Shown here: piece after piece, positions 27,985-36,936 of the stretch
How the letters are laid out: each line of letters opens with the position of its first letter
How positions within the stretch are numbered: position 1 is the stretch's first letter
Source: Streptomyces sp. NBRC 110035
Lineage (GTDB): Bacteria > Actinomycetota > Actinomycetes > Streptomycetales > Streptomycetaceae
Reading direction: 5' to 3'
NCBI RefSeq assembly: GCF_000829695.1
Contig: NZ_BBNN01000031.1
Location: 1-62,323 of the forward strand
DNA length: 62,323 nt
Made by a program: the position numbers and the translations under genes
The notes under the pieces: generated by a model
The model's database searches: none
Seen by the model: the letters and a program-made list of their open reading frames with translations, nothing else
Told to the model about the DNA's origin: nothing

Positions 27985-28452
27985 GCGGTTCCTCCTGTGT
28001 CGTGTCCACTACGCACGGTCCAGTCTTCCCTAACCCGCCTTCACGGCTTCGACCTGGGAGCAGGTAGTGGTGGACGCGGCGGATCCGGTGGCGCCGGGAC
28101 GCTGGTGGGCCGAGGTCCCGGCCGGGTGGTGCGGGGCGACTCGCCCGAGGAGTGCGAGATCCGGCCGGACCGGGACCGGCTGCAGGACCGGTCTTCGTGC
28201 CGGTGCCGGTGCCGGACGAGCGGACCGTGAAGAACCGGCTCCGTCCGCGTGTCCGGCCCGACGACCGGGCGGCAAAGGCCGCCCGTCCCCTCCGCCCCCG
28301 GCGCCCGCCGGGGGCGGAGGTCGGCCCTGTCGTCCGGCACAAAGGGCGGCAGGCGGGCGGCGGCCCGCCGGTACGTACCGGATCCAGCTCCTCGGTGTTC
28401 GGGGACTGGCCGGATCTTGGCGGAGGGGGCCCTTCCGGGTGAGGATGCCTGC
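27985..28452. other. 468-nt intergenic region
   Basis: Lies between the USP gene (reverse) and the AIM24 gene (forward). No frame with a ribosome site and recognisable protein was found. It contains a strong hairpin at 28289-28320. Confidence 0.6.
28289..28320. terminator. strong GC hairpin in an intergenic region
   Basis: CCTCCGCCCCCGGCG (28289-28303) pairs exactly with 28306-28320, separated by only two bases, so the real loop is larger. It lies between divergent genes, so it does not end either; it may be a relic terminator or an insulator. Confidence 0.45.
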
Positions 28453-29130
28453 ATGAAGGGTGATCTGTTTTCCAGCCGGCACATGGTGCAGCCCGCCTCG
28501 GCCCCGGGCATGACGGTCGAGAACGCCAAATGCATCCGCTACGTGGTCAACGGCGAGATGCACGCCCGGCAGGGCGCGATGATCGCCTACCGCGGCGGGC
28601 TCCAGTTCGAGCGCAAGGGTCAGGGCGTGGGCGGCATGCTCAAGCGCGCGGTGACCGGCGAAGGGCTGCCGCTGATGGCGGTGCGGGGGCAGGGCGAGGC
28701 CTGGTTCGCGCACGAGGCACAGAACTGTTTCATCGTCCAGGTCGATCCCGGCGACGAGTTCACCGTCAACGGCCGCAACGTCCTGTGCTTCGACTCCACG
28801 CTGTCGTACCGCATCGCGACCGTGAAGGGTGCCGGCATCACCGGTGGCGGCCTGTTCAACAGTGTCTTCACGGGGCACGGCCTGCTGGGCCTGGTGTGCG
28901 AGGGCGACCCACTGGTCCTCCCGGTGTCCCCGCAGTACCCGGTCCACGTCGACACGGACGCGATCGTGGGCTGGACGGCGGGCCTGTCGACCACCCTGCA
29001 CCGTTCGCAGTCGCTCGGCTCGATGCTGCGCGGCGGCTCGGGCGAGGCGGTGCAACTGGTGCTGCAGGGTGAGGGGTACGTCATCGTGCGGCCCAGTGAG
29101 GCCACGCCGGTGAAGGCACAGCAGCACTGA
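28453..29130 (+). CDS. AIM24 family protein
   Basis: 225 residues. The sequence is a beta-rich TRAP-like fold typical of AIM24/TerB-associated proteins, with ENAKCIRYVVNGEMHARQGAMIAY in part, then LMAVRGQGEAWFAH, VDPGDEFTVNGRNVLCFD and a C-terminal LQGEGYVIVRPSE. Bacterial members are often near stress or tellurite genes but their biochemical role is unknown. ATG 28453 follows GGTGAGGA. A short hairpin follows the stop. Confidence 0.85.
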   Translation: MKGDLFSSRHMVQPASAPGMTVENAKCIRYVVNGEMHARQGAMIAYRGGLQFERKGQGVGGMLKRAVTGEGLPLMAVRGQGEAWFAHEAQNCFIVQVDPGDEFTVNGRNVLCFDSTLSYRIATVKGAGITGGGLFNSVFTGHGLLGLVCEGDPLVLPVSPQYPVHVDTDAIVGWTAGLSTTLHRSQSLGSMLRGGSGEAVQLVLQGEGYVIVRPSEATPVKAQQH

Positions 29131-29175
29131 GGGCCGTCCCGGACCCCCGCTCCGGCTTCCGGCGCGGCCGCGCCT

Positions 29176-29196
29176 CCGGCGGGTACGACCCGCCGG
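29176..29196 (+). terminator. hairpin after the AIM24 gene
   Basis: CCGGCGGGT (29176-29184) and its complement (29188-29196) form a 9-bp stem with a 3-nt loop, 46 nt after the stop. Confidence 0.5.
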
Positions 29197-29283
29197 GCGA
29201 ACCGTGTTGACCCCGGTGGTCCGGCCGGGTCAGGGTTCCTCTCGGCGCGGATCATGTCCCCCGTGCCAGGGAGGGTGGTTGTG

Positions 29284-30243
29284 GTGATCGGGATGCCGGA
29301 GATCGAGGCCGCGGCCGGGCGGATCGCCGGACACGTGGTACGGACGCCGACGGTAGCGAGCCCCGGGCTGTCGGCGCTGCTGGGCGTCCCGGTCACGGCG
29401 AAGCTGGAACTGTTGCAGCGCACCGGCTCGTTCAAGGCCCGCGGCGCGGTGGCGAAGCTGTTGTCGTTGAGCGGGGCGGAGCGGGCCGCCGGGGTCGTGG
29501 CGGTGAGCGGCGGGAACCACGGGATCGCCGTCGCGGTCATGGCCGCCGCCCTCGACGTCAAGGCCACGGTGGTGATGCCGCGGTCGGCGCCCGCGCGGGC
29601 CGTGGAGGTCGCGGAGAGCGCGGGCGCGTCGGTACGGCTGACCGACGACATGGACGGCGCGTTCGCGCTGATGGCACGGCTCCAGCAGGAAGGGCTGACC
29701 CTCGTCCACCCCTTCGACGACCCGGTGGTGGTCGCCGGGCAGGGCACGGTGGGACTGGAGTTCGCCGACGACGCCGGTGACCTCACCGACGTCCTGGTGA
29801 GCATCGGGGGCGGCGGGCTGATCTCCGGTGTGGCGGCGGCGCTGCGGGCCCGGCGGCCCGGGATCCGGATCTGGGGTGTGGAGACCGAGGGCGCCCAGGC
29901 GATGTCCGAAGCGCTCGCGGCGGGCGGACCGGTGCCGGTCGGACTGTCGTCGATCGTCTCCACGCTCAGCGCCCCGACGGTGTCGCAGTTGACGTACGAG
30001 CATGTGTCGGCGCTGGTCACCGAGGTACTGGTGGTGCCCGACCGGGAGGCCGTGCGGGGTTCGCTCGACCTGGCGGACCATGCCAAGGTGTGGACGGAGC
30101 CGGCCGCGGGGGCTCTGCTGCCCGCCGCGCGAAGAGTGCTGGAACGGGTCGGTGGGAGGGCAGGGATCGGGCTGGTGGTGTGCGGGGGCAACGCGACCAC
30201 CGGCGACATGATCGCCTGGGCGTCCCGCTTCGGGCTGCGGTGA
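29284..30243 (+). CDS. threonine/serine dehydratase-like PLP enzyme
   Basis: About 319 residues of the fold-type II PLP family. RTGSFKARGA carries the PLP lysine, VSGGNHGIAVA binds the substrate carboxylate and SIGGGGLISG holds the phosphate. The size matches single-domain threonine dehydratases or serine/threonine ammonia-lyases without an ACT domain, so allosteric control by isoleucine is not expected. The GTG at 29284 (or 29281) follows GGGAGG; the upstream ATG at 29254 lacks a site. Confidence 0.85.
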   Translation: MIGMPEIEAAAGRIAGHVVRTPTVASPGLSALLGVPVTAKLELLQRTGSFKARGAVAKLLSLSGAERAAGVVAVSGGNHGIAVAVMAAALDVKATVVMPRSAPARAVEVAESAGASVRLTDDMDGAFALMARLQQEGLTLVHPFDDPVVVAGQGTVGLEFADDAGDLTDVLVSIGGGGLISGVAAALRARRPGIRIWGVETEGAQAMSEALAAGGPVPVGLSSIVSTLSAPTVSQLTYEHVSALVTEVLVVPDREAVRGSLDLADHAKVWTEPAAGALLPAARRVLERVGGRAGIGLVVCGGNATTGDMIAWASRFGLR

Positions 30244-30468
30244 GCCTTCCGGCCGGGCCGTCGTGACACCCGGTCGTGACGTCCTGTCCGCTCCCTGCCC
30301 CGACGCGGAACCGGGATCGGGGCCGGGCTCCTGGGCACACCCGGGGTTTGACCGAAGGACAGTAATGCGCCGGAGCCGGGATTCGGGCGCCGCCCCTTGA
30401 ACGGAGGCCGTGCGGTCCCGCGTACCACTGGGAAAGGCGGGAAGCAGCGGCGTCGACGAGGGATGACC

Positions 30469-32142
30469 ATGGGCAGGACGCACGTCTCCACAGACCGGCC
30501 GGTCGCCGGGCGGTACCGGCTGGTCGAGATCATCCACCGCGAGACCCACCACGTCAGCTGGTACGCCGACGACCTCACGACGGGCCGCCCCTGCCTGGTC
30601 ACACAGGTCGCGCTGCCCGGGAATCCGGGCGAGGACGGGCGCCACGCCCTCTCCCGCACCCACGTCCCCTCCCGTGTCCTGCGTACGACCGAAACGGTGG
30701 CGCGGTTGTGTCCCGGCCGGATCGCCGCCGTCCTCGACTCCGTCGACGAGGACGGTTTCCTGTGGACCGCCGCCGCCTGGGTCGACGGCACTCCTCTCGG
30801 TGAACTCCTGGCCGAGCGGGGCTCGTTCCCCTTCGTGCGGGCCGCGCGCATCGGGCTGGAACTGCTCGACGTGCTGGACGCCGCGCACAGCGCGGGTGTG
30901 ACGCACGGCGAACTCGGTCCCGGCCAGGTGTTCGTGCGGGAGACCGGCCCGGTCGTGGTCACCGGGTTCGGCCTGGCGGGCACCGGTCCGGCCCAGCGGC
31001 TCACGGCGCCGTCGTACGCGGCGCCGGAGCAGGCCCGCGGCGAAGACACCGGGCCCGGGGCGGACCTGTGGGCGCTGGGCGCGCTCCTCCACACGATGGT
31101 CGAGGGACGCCCGCCCTTCCGTGACCGGGGGCGGCCGGAGGCCACGCTGAGGGGGGTGGACCGGCTGCCGTTGCGCACGCCCCTGCGCGCGGGGCCGCTC
31201 ACCCAGGTCGTCCAGGGGCTGCTGCGCAAGGACCCGGTGGAACGGCTGACCCGGCAGGTGGTCCGCGAGGCGCTCGGCCGTGTCCTCGCGGAGAACCCCG
31301 GCTCCGCCTCCGACGCCGTGCCGAACCGCCCTCGGCGGCGCCGCCCGTACCCCACCCTTCTCGGAGACCTCGGCCGCGGCGGGAACAGACGGACGGCGGT
31401 CCTCGGCACCACTCTGGCCGTGCTCACCGCAGCGGTCGCCGTGCTCACCACGGCCCCCCAGGGGCTGCCCGGCACCGGCTCCGAGTCCGCCGGCGGCACA
31501 CCGAGCGCGCCGCCCGCCTCCGCCGCAGCTCCGCCCGCCCCGTCGGCCGGGCCCGGGGCGTCCGGTGAGCCCGGCGGCCGAAGGACGCCCGCGCCGTCCG
31601 CCACCGCGACTCCCCCGCCCCCGCCGGCCCCGACCACCCCGGCTCCCTCGGGGAGGGGGGACCTCCCGCCCGGTTATCGCGTCCTGCGGACGCCGGAGGG
31701 GTTCTCCGTCGCACTTCCCGAGGACTTCGAGCGCGTGGACACCTCCCGCGTCCTTGACCTCGCCTACCGCATCACCTTCGGCACGGACGACGGTGCCCGC
31801 ACCCTCGCGGTCACCTACAGCGAGCGGGTGGGGGCCGACCCGGTGGCCGTGTGGCGGGACGACGTGGAGCCTCCCCTGGAACGGACGGCCGGCTACCAGC
31901 GGATCGGCACGATCCGCGCGGCCACGTACCAGGGGCGCGAGGCCGCCGACATGGAGTGGCTCTCGACGGATGACGGCCTGCGGGTACGCACCTTCGGCCG
32001 CGGGTTCCTGCTGGGCGGCGGACGCGGCTTCTCGCTGCGCTGGACGACCCCGGCCGCCGACTGGGAGGACCCCGCGAACCGGGAGGCGCTACGGACGTTC
32101 CTGCGGACCTTCCGGCCGTCCTCCGGCCGGGCCGGAGACTGA
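30469..32142 (+). CDS. membrane-anchored serine/threonine pseudokinase
   Basis: About 557 residues. Residues 15-270 match an Hanks-type kinase fold, but the catalytic motifs are degenerate: no beta-3 lysine (VTQVALPG), THGELGPGQVFV in place of HRDxKxxN and VTGFGLAG in place of DFG. The APE-like SYAAPEQARG and ADLWALGALLHTMVEGRPPF remain. A transmembrane helix (about 330-350) and a Pro/Ala-rich linker lead to an extracytoplasmic domain. It probably binds partners rather than phosphorylating. ATG 30469 is favoured because GAGGG lies 6 nt upstream. Confidence 0.82.
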   Translation: MGRTHVSTDRPVAGRYRLVEIIHRETHHVSWYADDLTTGRPCLVTQVALPGNPGEDGRHALSRTHVPSRVLRTTETVARLCPGRIAAVLDSVDEDGFLWTAAAWVDGTPLGELLAERGSFPFVRAARIGLELLDVLDAAHSAGVTHGELGPGQVFVRETGPVVVTGFGLAGTGPAQRLTAPSYAAPEQARGEDTGPGADLWALGALLHTMVEGRPPFRDRGRPEATLRGVDRLPLRTPLRAGPLTQVVQGLLRKDPVERLTRQVVREALGRVLAENPGSASDAVPNRPRRRRPYPTLLGDLGRGGNRRTAVLGTTLAVLTAAVAVLTTAPQGLPGTGSESAGGTPSAPPASAAAPPAPSAGPGASGEPGGRRTPAPSATATPPPPPAPTTPAPSGRGDLPPGYRVLRTPEGFSVALPEDFERVDTSRVLDLAYRITFGTDDGARTLAVTYSERVGADPVAVWRDDVEPPLERTAGYQRIGTIRAATYQGREAADMEWLSTDDGLRVRTFGRGFLLGGGRGFSLRWTTPAADWEDPANREALRTFLRTFRPSSGRAGD

Positions 32143-33606
32143 GACCGAGCCGCGCGGTGCGCGCAGCCGGCGCAGGGGCACGGGCGGCCGGCTCAGCGGG
32201 CGGGTGCGCCAGTGGGCCGTGAAGGTCCGGTCCGCGAGGGAGCACGTGACCCGGAGGCGGTGCGGGGTCTCCAGGAACACCACCTCCACGGCGAGGGTGC
32301 CGTCGTCGGCCCAGCCGCCGCTCACCGCGACCGGTCCGGGCTGGTCCTGGACCGCCCACCCCGTGCCGCCGAGCGGCAGGTCGAGGCGGTGGCCGTCCTC
32401 CACGAGGCTCAGCGTCCAGCGGTCCCCGGCGTCCTGTGCCAGCTCGGCGGCGGTCAGCGTCGGCTGGTCCGCGCAGACCCCGCCGTACGGGGTGAGGCGC
32501 GCGGTGGCCCGGTCCCGCGCCCCCCCCGGCGGCACCGGGCTCCCTGCTGCCGGTGGCAGGGCGAGCCGGGCGAGGCGCTCGCCGAGAGCCCGGTCCTCGG
32601 CGTCCCGTCCGGTGAGCGGGCCGGGGTGGAAGGCCGGTACGAGATGCCGCCAGACCAGGTTCAGGTACTGCTGCATCTGCTCGGTCGCCGCCGTCGTGGC
32701 GATCACGGCGTCGTACTCGGGCAGCACGAGGCAGAACTGGCCGTACGCCCCGTCGCCCCGGAACCCGTGCCGGGACATCCAGAACTGGAACCCGTAGCCC
32801 CGGTCCCAGTCCTGCCGGTCGGTCTCCCCCATGGCCCCGGCGGTCGGTATGTGCGCACGCGTGGCCCTGGCGACCCATCCCTCGGGCAGCAGCCGCTTGC
32901 CGTCCCACACCCCGTCGCCGAGGTACAGCAGGCCGAGCCGGGCGATCGCGTCGGTGGTGGCGTGCAGCCCGCTGAAGCCCAGCTCACGGCCGGTGCGGTC
33001 GCGCTCCCACAGGGTCTCGCCGATGCCGAGCGGGTCCAGCAGGCGGGGCCGCAGCCAGTCGGTCAGCCGCTGTCCCGTCTCCCGCTGCATGATCGCGGCG
33101 AGCGTGTACGTGCAGAGCTGGTTGTACGCGAAGACCGTGCCGGGGTCGTGGTCGGGCGGCTGGAGCAGAAATCCGCGTACCGGCTCGGCGGGGTCGGTCG
33201 CGTAGGCCACGTCGACGGTGTCGGCCACGTGACCGCTCGCCATCGACGCGATGTGCCGGACCAGCATCGACCGGCTGCGCGGGTCGGTGATGTCCGCTTC
33301 GAGTTCCGGGAAGTACGAGAGCACCGGGGCGTCGAAGTCGATCAGCCCCTCGGCCTCCGCGAGGGCGGCGGCGGTGGCGGTGAAGTTCTTGCTGAGCGAG
33401 TAGAGCAGGTGCGGCCGCTCGGGGGTGTACGGCGCCCACCAGCCGGTGGCGGCCTGCCGGCCGTGGCGCAGGATCATCAGGCTGTGCGGCTCGATGTCCG
33501 GGGCGTCGCCGAGGGCGTCGAGGAAGGCGTGGACACCGGAGGCGTCGACGCCCAGCTCTGCGGGGGTGCCGGTGGGCAGCGGGTGAGCAGTCATGGGGTC
33601 GATCAT
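32089..33606 (-). CDS. serine hydrolase of the beta-lactamase/class C esterase family
   Basis: About 505 residues. The SxxK nucleophile is in YSLSKN (around residue 71), the second motif YxN-like in FAYNQLC (about 162), and GAYGQFCLV could supply the third. No signal peptide is visible, so it is probably cytoplasmic and an esterase or peptidase rather than a resistance beta-lactamase. A C-terminal beta-rich extension of about 130 residues follows the catalytic domain. Its 3' end overlaps the pseudokinase gene by 54 nt on the opposite strand. Confidence 0.85.
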   Translation of the reverse strand: MIDPMTAHPLPTGTPAELGVDASGVHAFLDALGDAPDIEPHSLMILRHGRQAATGWWAPYTPERPHLLYSLSKNFTATAAALAEAEGLIDFDAPVLSYFPELEADITDPRSRSMLVRHIASMASGHVADTVDVAYATDPAEPVRGFLLQPPDHDPGTVFAYNQLCTYTLAAIMQRETGQRLTDWLRPRLLDPLGIGETLWERDRTGRELGFSGLHATTDAIARLGLLYLGDGVWDGKRLLPEGWVARATRAHIPTAGAMGETDRQDWDRGYGFQFWMSRHGFRGDGAYGQFCLVLPEYDAVIATTAATEQMQQYLNLVWRHLVPAFHPGPLTGRDAEDRALGERLARLALPPAAGSPVPPGGARDRATARLTPYGGVCADQPTLTAAELAQDAGDRWTLSLVEDGHRLDLPLGGTGWAVQDQPGPVAVSGGWADDGTLAVEVVFLETPHRLRVTCSLADRTFTAHWRTRPLSRPPVPLRRLRAPRGSVSVSGPAGGRPEGPQERP

Positions 33607-33706
33607 GCCCTGCCACCCGGACTCGACGCACCGTCGGGCGGTCAGCGGTGGGGACCGCCGAGCGGCGGACCGGCACGGTGATGCGGATCAGTCCCCGGAC
33701 GGCTGG

Positions 33707-33730
33707 GCATGTCCCGCCTCTTCGGGGTAG
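33707..33730 (+). promoter_or_regulatory. candidate SigB-type promoter before the SsgC-like gene
   Basis: GCAT (33707-33710), 14 nt, GGGTAG (33725-33730) matches the GNNT-N14-16-GGGTA pattern and lies 38 nt before the GTG at 33768. The same GGCATG...GGGGTAG wording occurs before the STAS gene at 7763. Confidence 0.35.
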
Positions 33731-33767
33731 GAGAGGTCCCTATGCCGGTACGACCAGGAGGCCTCCC

Positions 33768-34193
33768 GTGAACGCGACAGTGCACAAGACCTTGGTGATG
33801 GAGCTCCAGGCGGGCGTCACGGACCGTTTCCCGGTGCTCACGCACCTGAGCTACGACCCCGCCGACCCGTTCGCCGTCACGCTCGCCTTCAGCCACGACG
33901 GCCGGATCCTGGCACGCTGGCGGCTCGACCGCGGGATGCTCGCCGACGGCCTCACCCGCCCGGTCGGGACCGGTGACGTACGGCTGCGCCCGGAGTCGAG
34001 AGGGGTGGAGCGGGAGCTGCGGATGGAGTTCCTCGGTGAGACCCACGCCGACGGCGGCCGGCACCACGCGGTGGTGGTCGCGTGGGCCGGCACGGTCGGG
34101 GACTTCCTGTGCGACACCTTCCGCTCGGTCCCGCCCGGCAGCGAGGAGACCCGCCTCGACGACTTCCTCACAGAGGTCCTCGCGGGCCACTGA
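33768..34193 (+). CDS. ssgC: SsgA-like sporulation/cell division protein (SsgC-like)
   Basis: 141 residues of the SsgA-like family found only in morphologically complex actinomycetes. LSYDPADPFAVTLAF and the signature GLTRPVGTGDVRLRP are clear. SALPs guide FtsZ placement, septation and spore-wall processes. The GTG start follows a perfect AGGAGG at 6 nt. Location between an aldo/keto reductase/RNase HI pair and the upstream USP recalls ssgC of S. coelicolor, from memory. The symbol is therefore tentative. Confidence 0.85.
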   Translation: MNATVHKTLVMELQAGVTDRFPVLTHLSYDPADPFAVTLAFSHDGRILARWRLDRGMLADGLTRPVGTGDVRLRPESRGVERELRMEFLGETHADGGRHHAVVVAWAGTVGDFLCDTFRSVPPGSEETRLDDFLTEVLAGH

Positions 34194-34203
34194 ACGACGT
34201 CGG

Positions 34204-34701
34204 TCACGGTGCCGTGTGCCGGTGCCGGGTCCACATCGGGAGTGCGAACCAGCACAGCAGGTACCAGACGACCACTCCGGCGACCAGGTACGGGACGAAT
34301 CCGTCGTCGGTGGCGACGCGCAGGATGAGCAGCAGGGAGGCGGTGGTGGTCGCGAGCAGCAGGAGAAGGCCGAGCATGGTCAGCCGGGACGCCCATCGCA
34401 CCGCCTGCGGTTTGACCCGCCGCCCGGACACGAGCCGGTGCAGGGAGACGGGTCCGATGAGCGCACCGGTGGCGCAGGCCCCGAGGACGACCGTGACGAT
34501 GTAGATCTTCTGGTCGGCATCGGACAGCTCGGCGTACTTCGAGGTGAACACGACGGTCAGCAAAAATCCGAAGAGGATCTGGACGCCCATCTGCGCGACG
34601 CGGACTTCCTGGATGAGTTCCTGCCACATCCGGTCCGCGCGCTCCTCCTCGGTCTCGTCGCGGCCCCTGCGGCCGCCCTCGCCCTGCTGCGGGTGTGACA
34701 C
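34204..34701 (-). CDS. DUF6328 four-helix membrane protein
   Basis: 165 residues with a soluble acidic N-terminus (EEERADRMWQELIQEVRVAQ) and four predicted helices, including ILFGFLLTVVF, VVLGACATGALIG, LGLLLLLATTTASLLL and VAGVVVWYLLCWFALP. This matches DUF6328 family proteins of unknown role. The GTG at 34701 follows AGGAGG at 6 nt. It ends 10 nt from the convergent ssgC-like gene. Confidence 0.8.
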   Translation of the reverse strand: MSHPQQGEGGRRGRDETEEERADRMWQELIQEVRVAQMGVQILFGFLLTVVFTSKYAELSDADQKIYIVTVVLGACATGALIGPVSLHRLVSGRRVKPQAVRWASRLTMLGLLLLLATTTASLLLILRVATDDGFVPYLVAGVVVWYLLCWFALPMWTRHRHTAP

Positions 34702-34866
34702 GGTGCGCCTCCTGAGGTGAGGAACGGCCTCGGTCCGTCTCGTCCTCGGGTGCCCTCCGTCCGGGGCTCCTACCGCCCGGCGGTCACCCATGAGCGGGCT
34801 TCCACCGGTTCTGTCACCGGCAGGCGTCCGCCCGGTCCTTCACCGCCGGGCTGCCGGGGCGGTGCC

Positions 34867-35850
34867 TCACCAGCGGCCTTCCACCTGCTCCTTGATCCGC
34901 CGCTCGTACAGGTCGTCGATCGCGGCGAGCGTCTGCTCGGACAGTTCCGGAAGCCGGGCGGCGTGCGCGTTGGCGCGGGCCTGCTCGGGCGAGCGGGCGC
35001 CGGGGATGACGGTGGTGACTCCGGGCTGCCGGACGATCCAGCGCAGGGCGAGCTGGGCCGGGGTGTACCCCTCGGGGGCGAGCGCGGCGAACTCGGCGGC
35101 GGCCTCCACGCCGGTCGTGTAGTCGACGCCGGAGAACGTCTCGCCCTGGTCGAAGGACTCACCGTGCCGGTTGAAGGTGCGGTGGTCGTTCTCGGGGAAG
35201 ACGGTGTCCTTGGTGTACCTGCCGGACAGCAGGCCGGAGGCGAGCGGGACGCGGGCGATGACGCCGACGCCCGCCGCGCGGGCCGCCGGGAGCACCTCGC
35301 GCAGTGGCTTCATGCGGAACGGGTTGAGGATGATCTGCACGCTCGCCACGTTCGGCCGGGCGATCGCGGTCAGCGCCTCCGCGCAGGTCTCCACGCTGAC
35401 CCCGTACGCGGCGATCCGCTCCTCGGCGACCAGGGTGTCGAGGGCGTCGAAGACCTCGTCGGTGGAGTACACGGGGGTCGGCGGGCAGTGCAACTGCACC
35501 AGGTCGACGCGGTCGACGCCGAGGTTGCGGCGCGAGCGGTCGTTCCACGCGCGGAAGTTGTCCAGGACGTAGTTCTCCGGGATCTGGTCGACCCGGCGGC
35601 CCATCTTGGTGGCGACCAGTACGTGCAGGTCGGGCCGTCCGCTCAGGAACGACGCGATGGTCTGCTCGCTGCGTCCGTCCCCGTACACATCGGCGGTGTC
35701 GAAGAAGGTGACCCCCGACTCGGCGGCGGCCTCCAGAACCGCAAGGGCCTGCTTGTCGTCGACGTCCCCCCAGTCCGCCCCGAGTTGCCAGGTACCGAGA
35801 CCGATCACGGAGGCGTGCTGACCCGACCTGTCGAATGTTCGCTCGTCCAT
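34867..35850 (-). CDS. aldo/keto reductase
   Basis: About 327 residues, NADPH-dependent oxidoreductase fold. The catalytic tetrad is visible: DTADVYGDGRSE (Asp, Tyr), VATKMGRR (Lys) and VQLHCPP (His). NADPH contacts are in RWIVRQPGVTTVIPGARSPEQ. The start at 35850 (MDERTFDRSGQ) is more consistent with the family than the longer open frame. The substrate is unknown. It has no close operon partner. Confidence 0.87.
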   Translation of the reverse strand: MDERTFDRSGQHASVIGLGTWQLGADWGDVDDKQALAVLEAAAESGVTFFDTADVYGDGRSEQTIASFLSGRPDLHVLVATKMGRRVDQIPENYVLDNFRAWNDRSRRNLGVDRVDLVQLHCPPTPVYSTDEVFDALDTLVAEERIAAYGVSVETCAEALTAIARPNVASVQIILNPFRMKPLREVLPAARAAGVGVIARVPLASGLLSGRYTKDTVFPENDHRTFNRHGESFDQGETFSGVDYTTGVEAAAEFAALAPEGYTPAQLALRWIVRQPGVTTVIPGARSPEQARANAHAARLPELSEQTLAAIDDLYERRIKEQVEGRW

Positions 35851-36027
35851 GGCGTCAGTCTGCCATCCGTCCTGGCCGGGCGCGGCATCTGTGGCCCCGG
35901 GGACGAGCCGGGCCTGTGCGGCGGACGCCGACGGCCGGTTCGGCACGCGGGCACACCTCGGGACCGGTGGGGCGTTCGGTCACCCGGGCACGGAAGCGGC
36001 GCACGGGACGTCGCCCGTGCGCCGTGC

Positions 36028-36738
36028 TCAGGCGCTCTCGGCCGTGCGGCACTCGGGGTGGCCCCAGCCACTGTCGTTCTTGGCGATGGGCTCGCCGGCC
36101 GCGTAGGACCGGCCGCACAGGCAGCGGCCCGGGAACTTCGCCTTGATCGTGCGGTTCGAGGAGCCTCCACGCGGCCGGGACGACGTCTTCGCCCCGGACA
36201 TCGCCCCGGAGGACCTGCGCTTGGCGGCAGCGGCCGGCGGGGTGTCCGGGGAGGGCGGCGGCTCGGGCGAACCCGCGTCGCTGCCCGCGTCCTGCTGGAC
36301 GACGGCCGCCTGGCTGGCGGCGCGGTCGGCGAAGTCGTTGAGGCGGTCGCCGTCGGCCTGGTGGGCGGGGACGTAGCGGAACTCGACCGAGCGGCCCTGC
36401 AGGAGGCCGTCGATGCCGACGACCAGTTCCCGGTTGGCGACCGGCTTGCCGGCCGCCGTCCGCCAGCCGTTGCGCTTCCAGCCGGGCAGCCAGGTGGTGA
36501 CGGCCTTCATCGCGTACTGCGAGTCCATCCGGACCTCGAGCGGCACATCGGGGTCGGTGGCCGCCAGCAGTCGCTCCAGCGCGGTGAGTTCGGCGACGTT
36601 GTTGGTGGCCCTGCCGAGCGCGCCCGCCTGCCAGCGGACCGGGTTCTCGGAGGCGTCGGAGATCACCCAGGCCCAGGCGGCGGGTCCGGGGTTGCCCTTG
36701 GAGGCCCCGTCGCACGCGGCCACAACACGTTCACGCAT
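36028..36738 (-). CDS. ribonuclease HI with C-terminal Cys-rich extension
   Basis: 236 residues. The first 150 are an RNase HI domain with the acidic catalytic residues in ACDGASKGNPG, NNVAELTALE, MDSQYAMKA and NDFADRAAS. RNase HI cleaves RNA in RNA-DNA hybrids. A Pro/Ala/Ser linker leads to a short C-terminal module, FPGRCLCGRSY...GWGHPEC, which looks like a zinc-binding knuckle. The position suggests SCO7284 of S. coelicolor (memory). The start at 36738 (MRERVV) is chosen by homology; the ribosome site is weak. Confidence 0.85.
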   Translation of the reverse strand: MRERVVAACDGASKGNPGPAAWAWVISDASENPVRWQAGALGRATNNVAELTALERLLAATDPDVPLEVRMDSQYAMKAVTTWLPGWKRNGWRTAAGKPVANRELVVGIDGLLQGRSVEFRYVPAHQADGDRLNDFADRAASQAAVVQQDAGSDAGSPEPPPSPDTPPAAAAKRRSSGAMSGAKTSSRPRGGSSNRTIKAKFPGRCLCGRSYAAGEPIAKNDSGWGHPECRTAESA

Positions 36739-36936
36739 GCACCCGATCATGCCATGGCCGCGCGGGCCGCCCGGCCGCGTGGTCGGTCCTCGCCCCACGC
36801 TCGCCGTCCGCGCCCGGGTCCGCGCGCCGAACCGGCCGGGACCCGGTGAACGGCCCGTCCCGAAACGTGTTTTCCCCTCCGGGCCGGGCTGTGCTTGCCT
36901 GGGTGCCGTTCCGGCCGGGCGGGGTGGGAGTCACGT

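Noticed and set aside
28289..28320. Hairpin as end of a transposon
   Set aside because: There is no transposase, no second copy and no target-site duplication visible nearby.
28620..31637. 1005-residue reverse frame across three genes
   Set aside because: It spans the AIM24, dehydratase and pseudokinase genes in antisense and has no recognisable domain.
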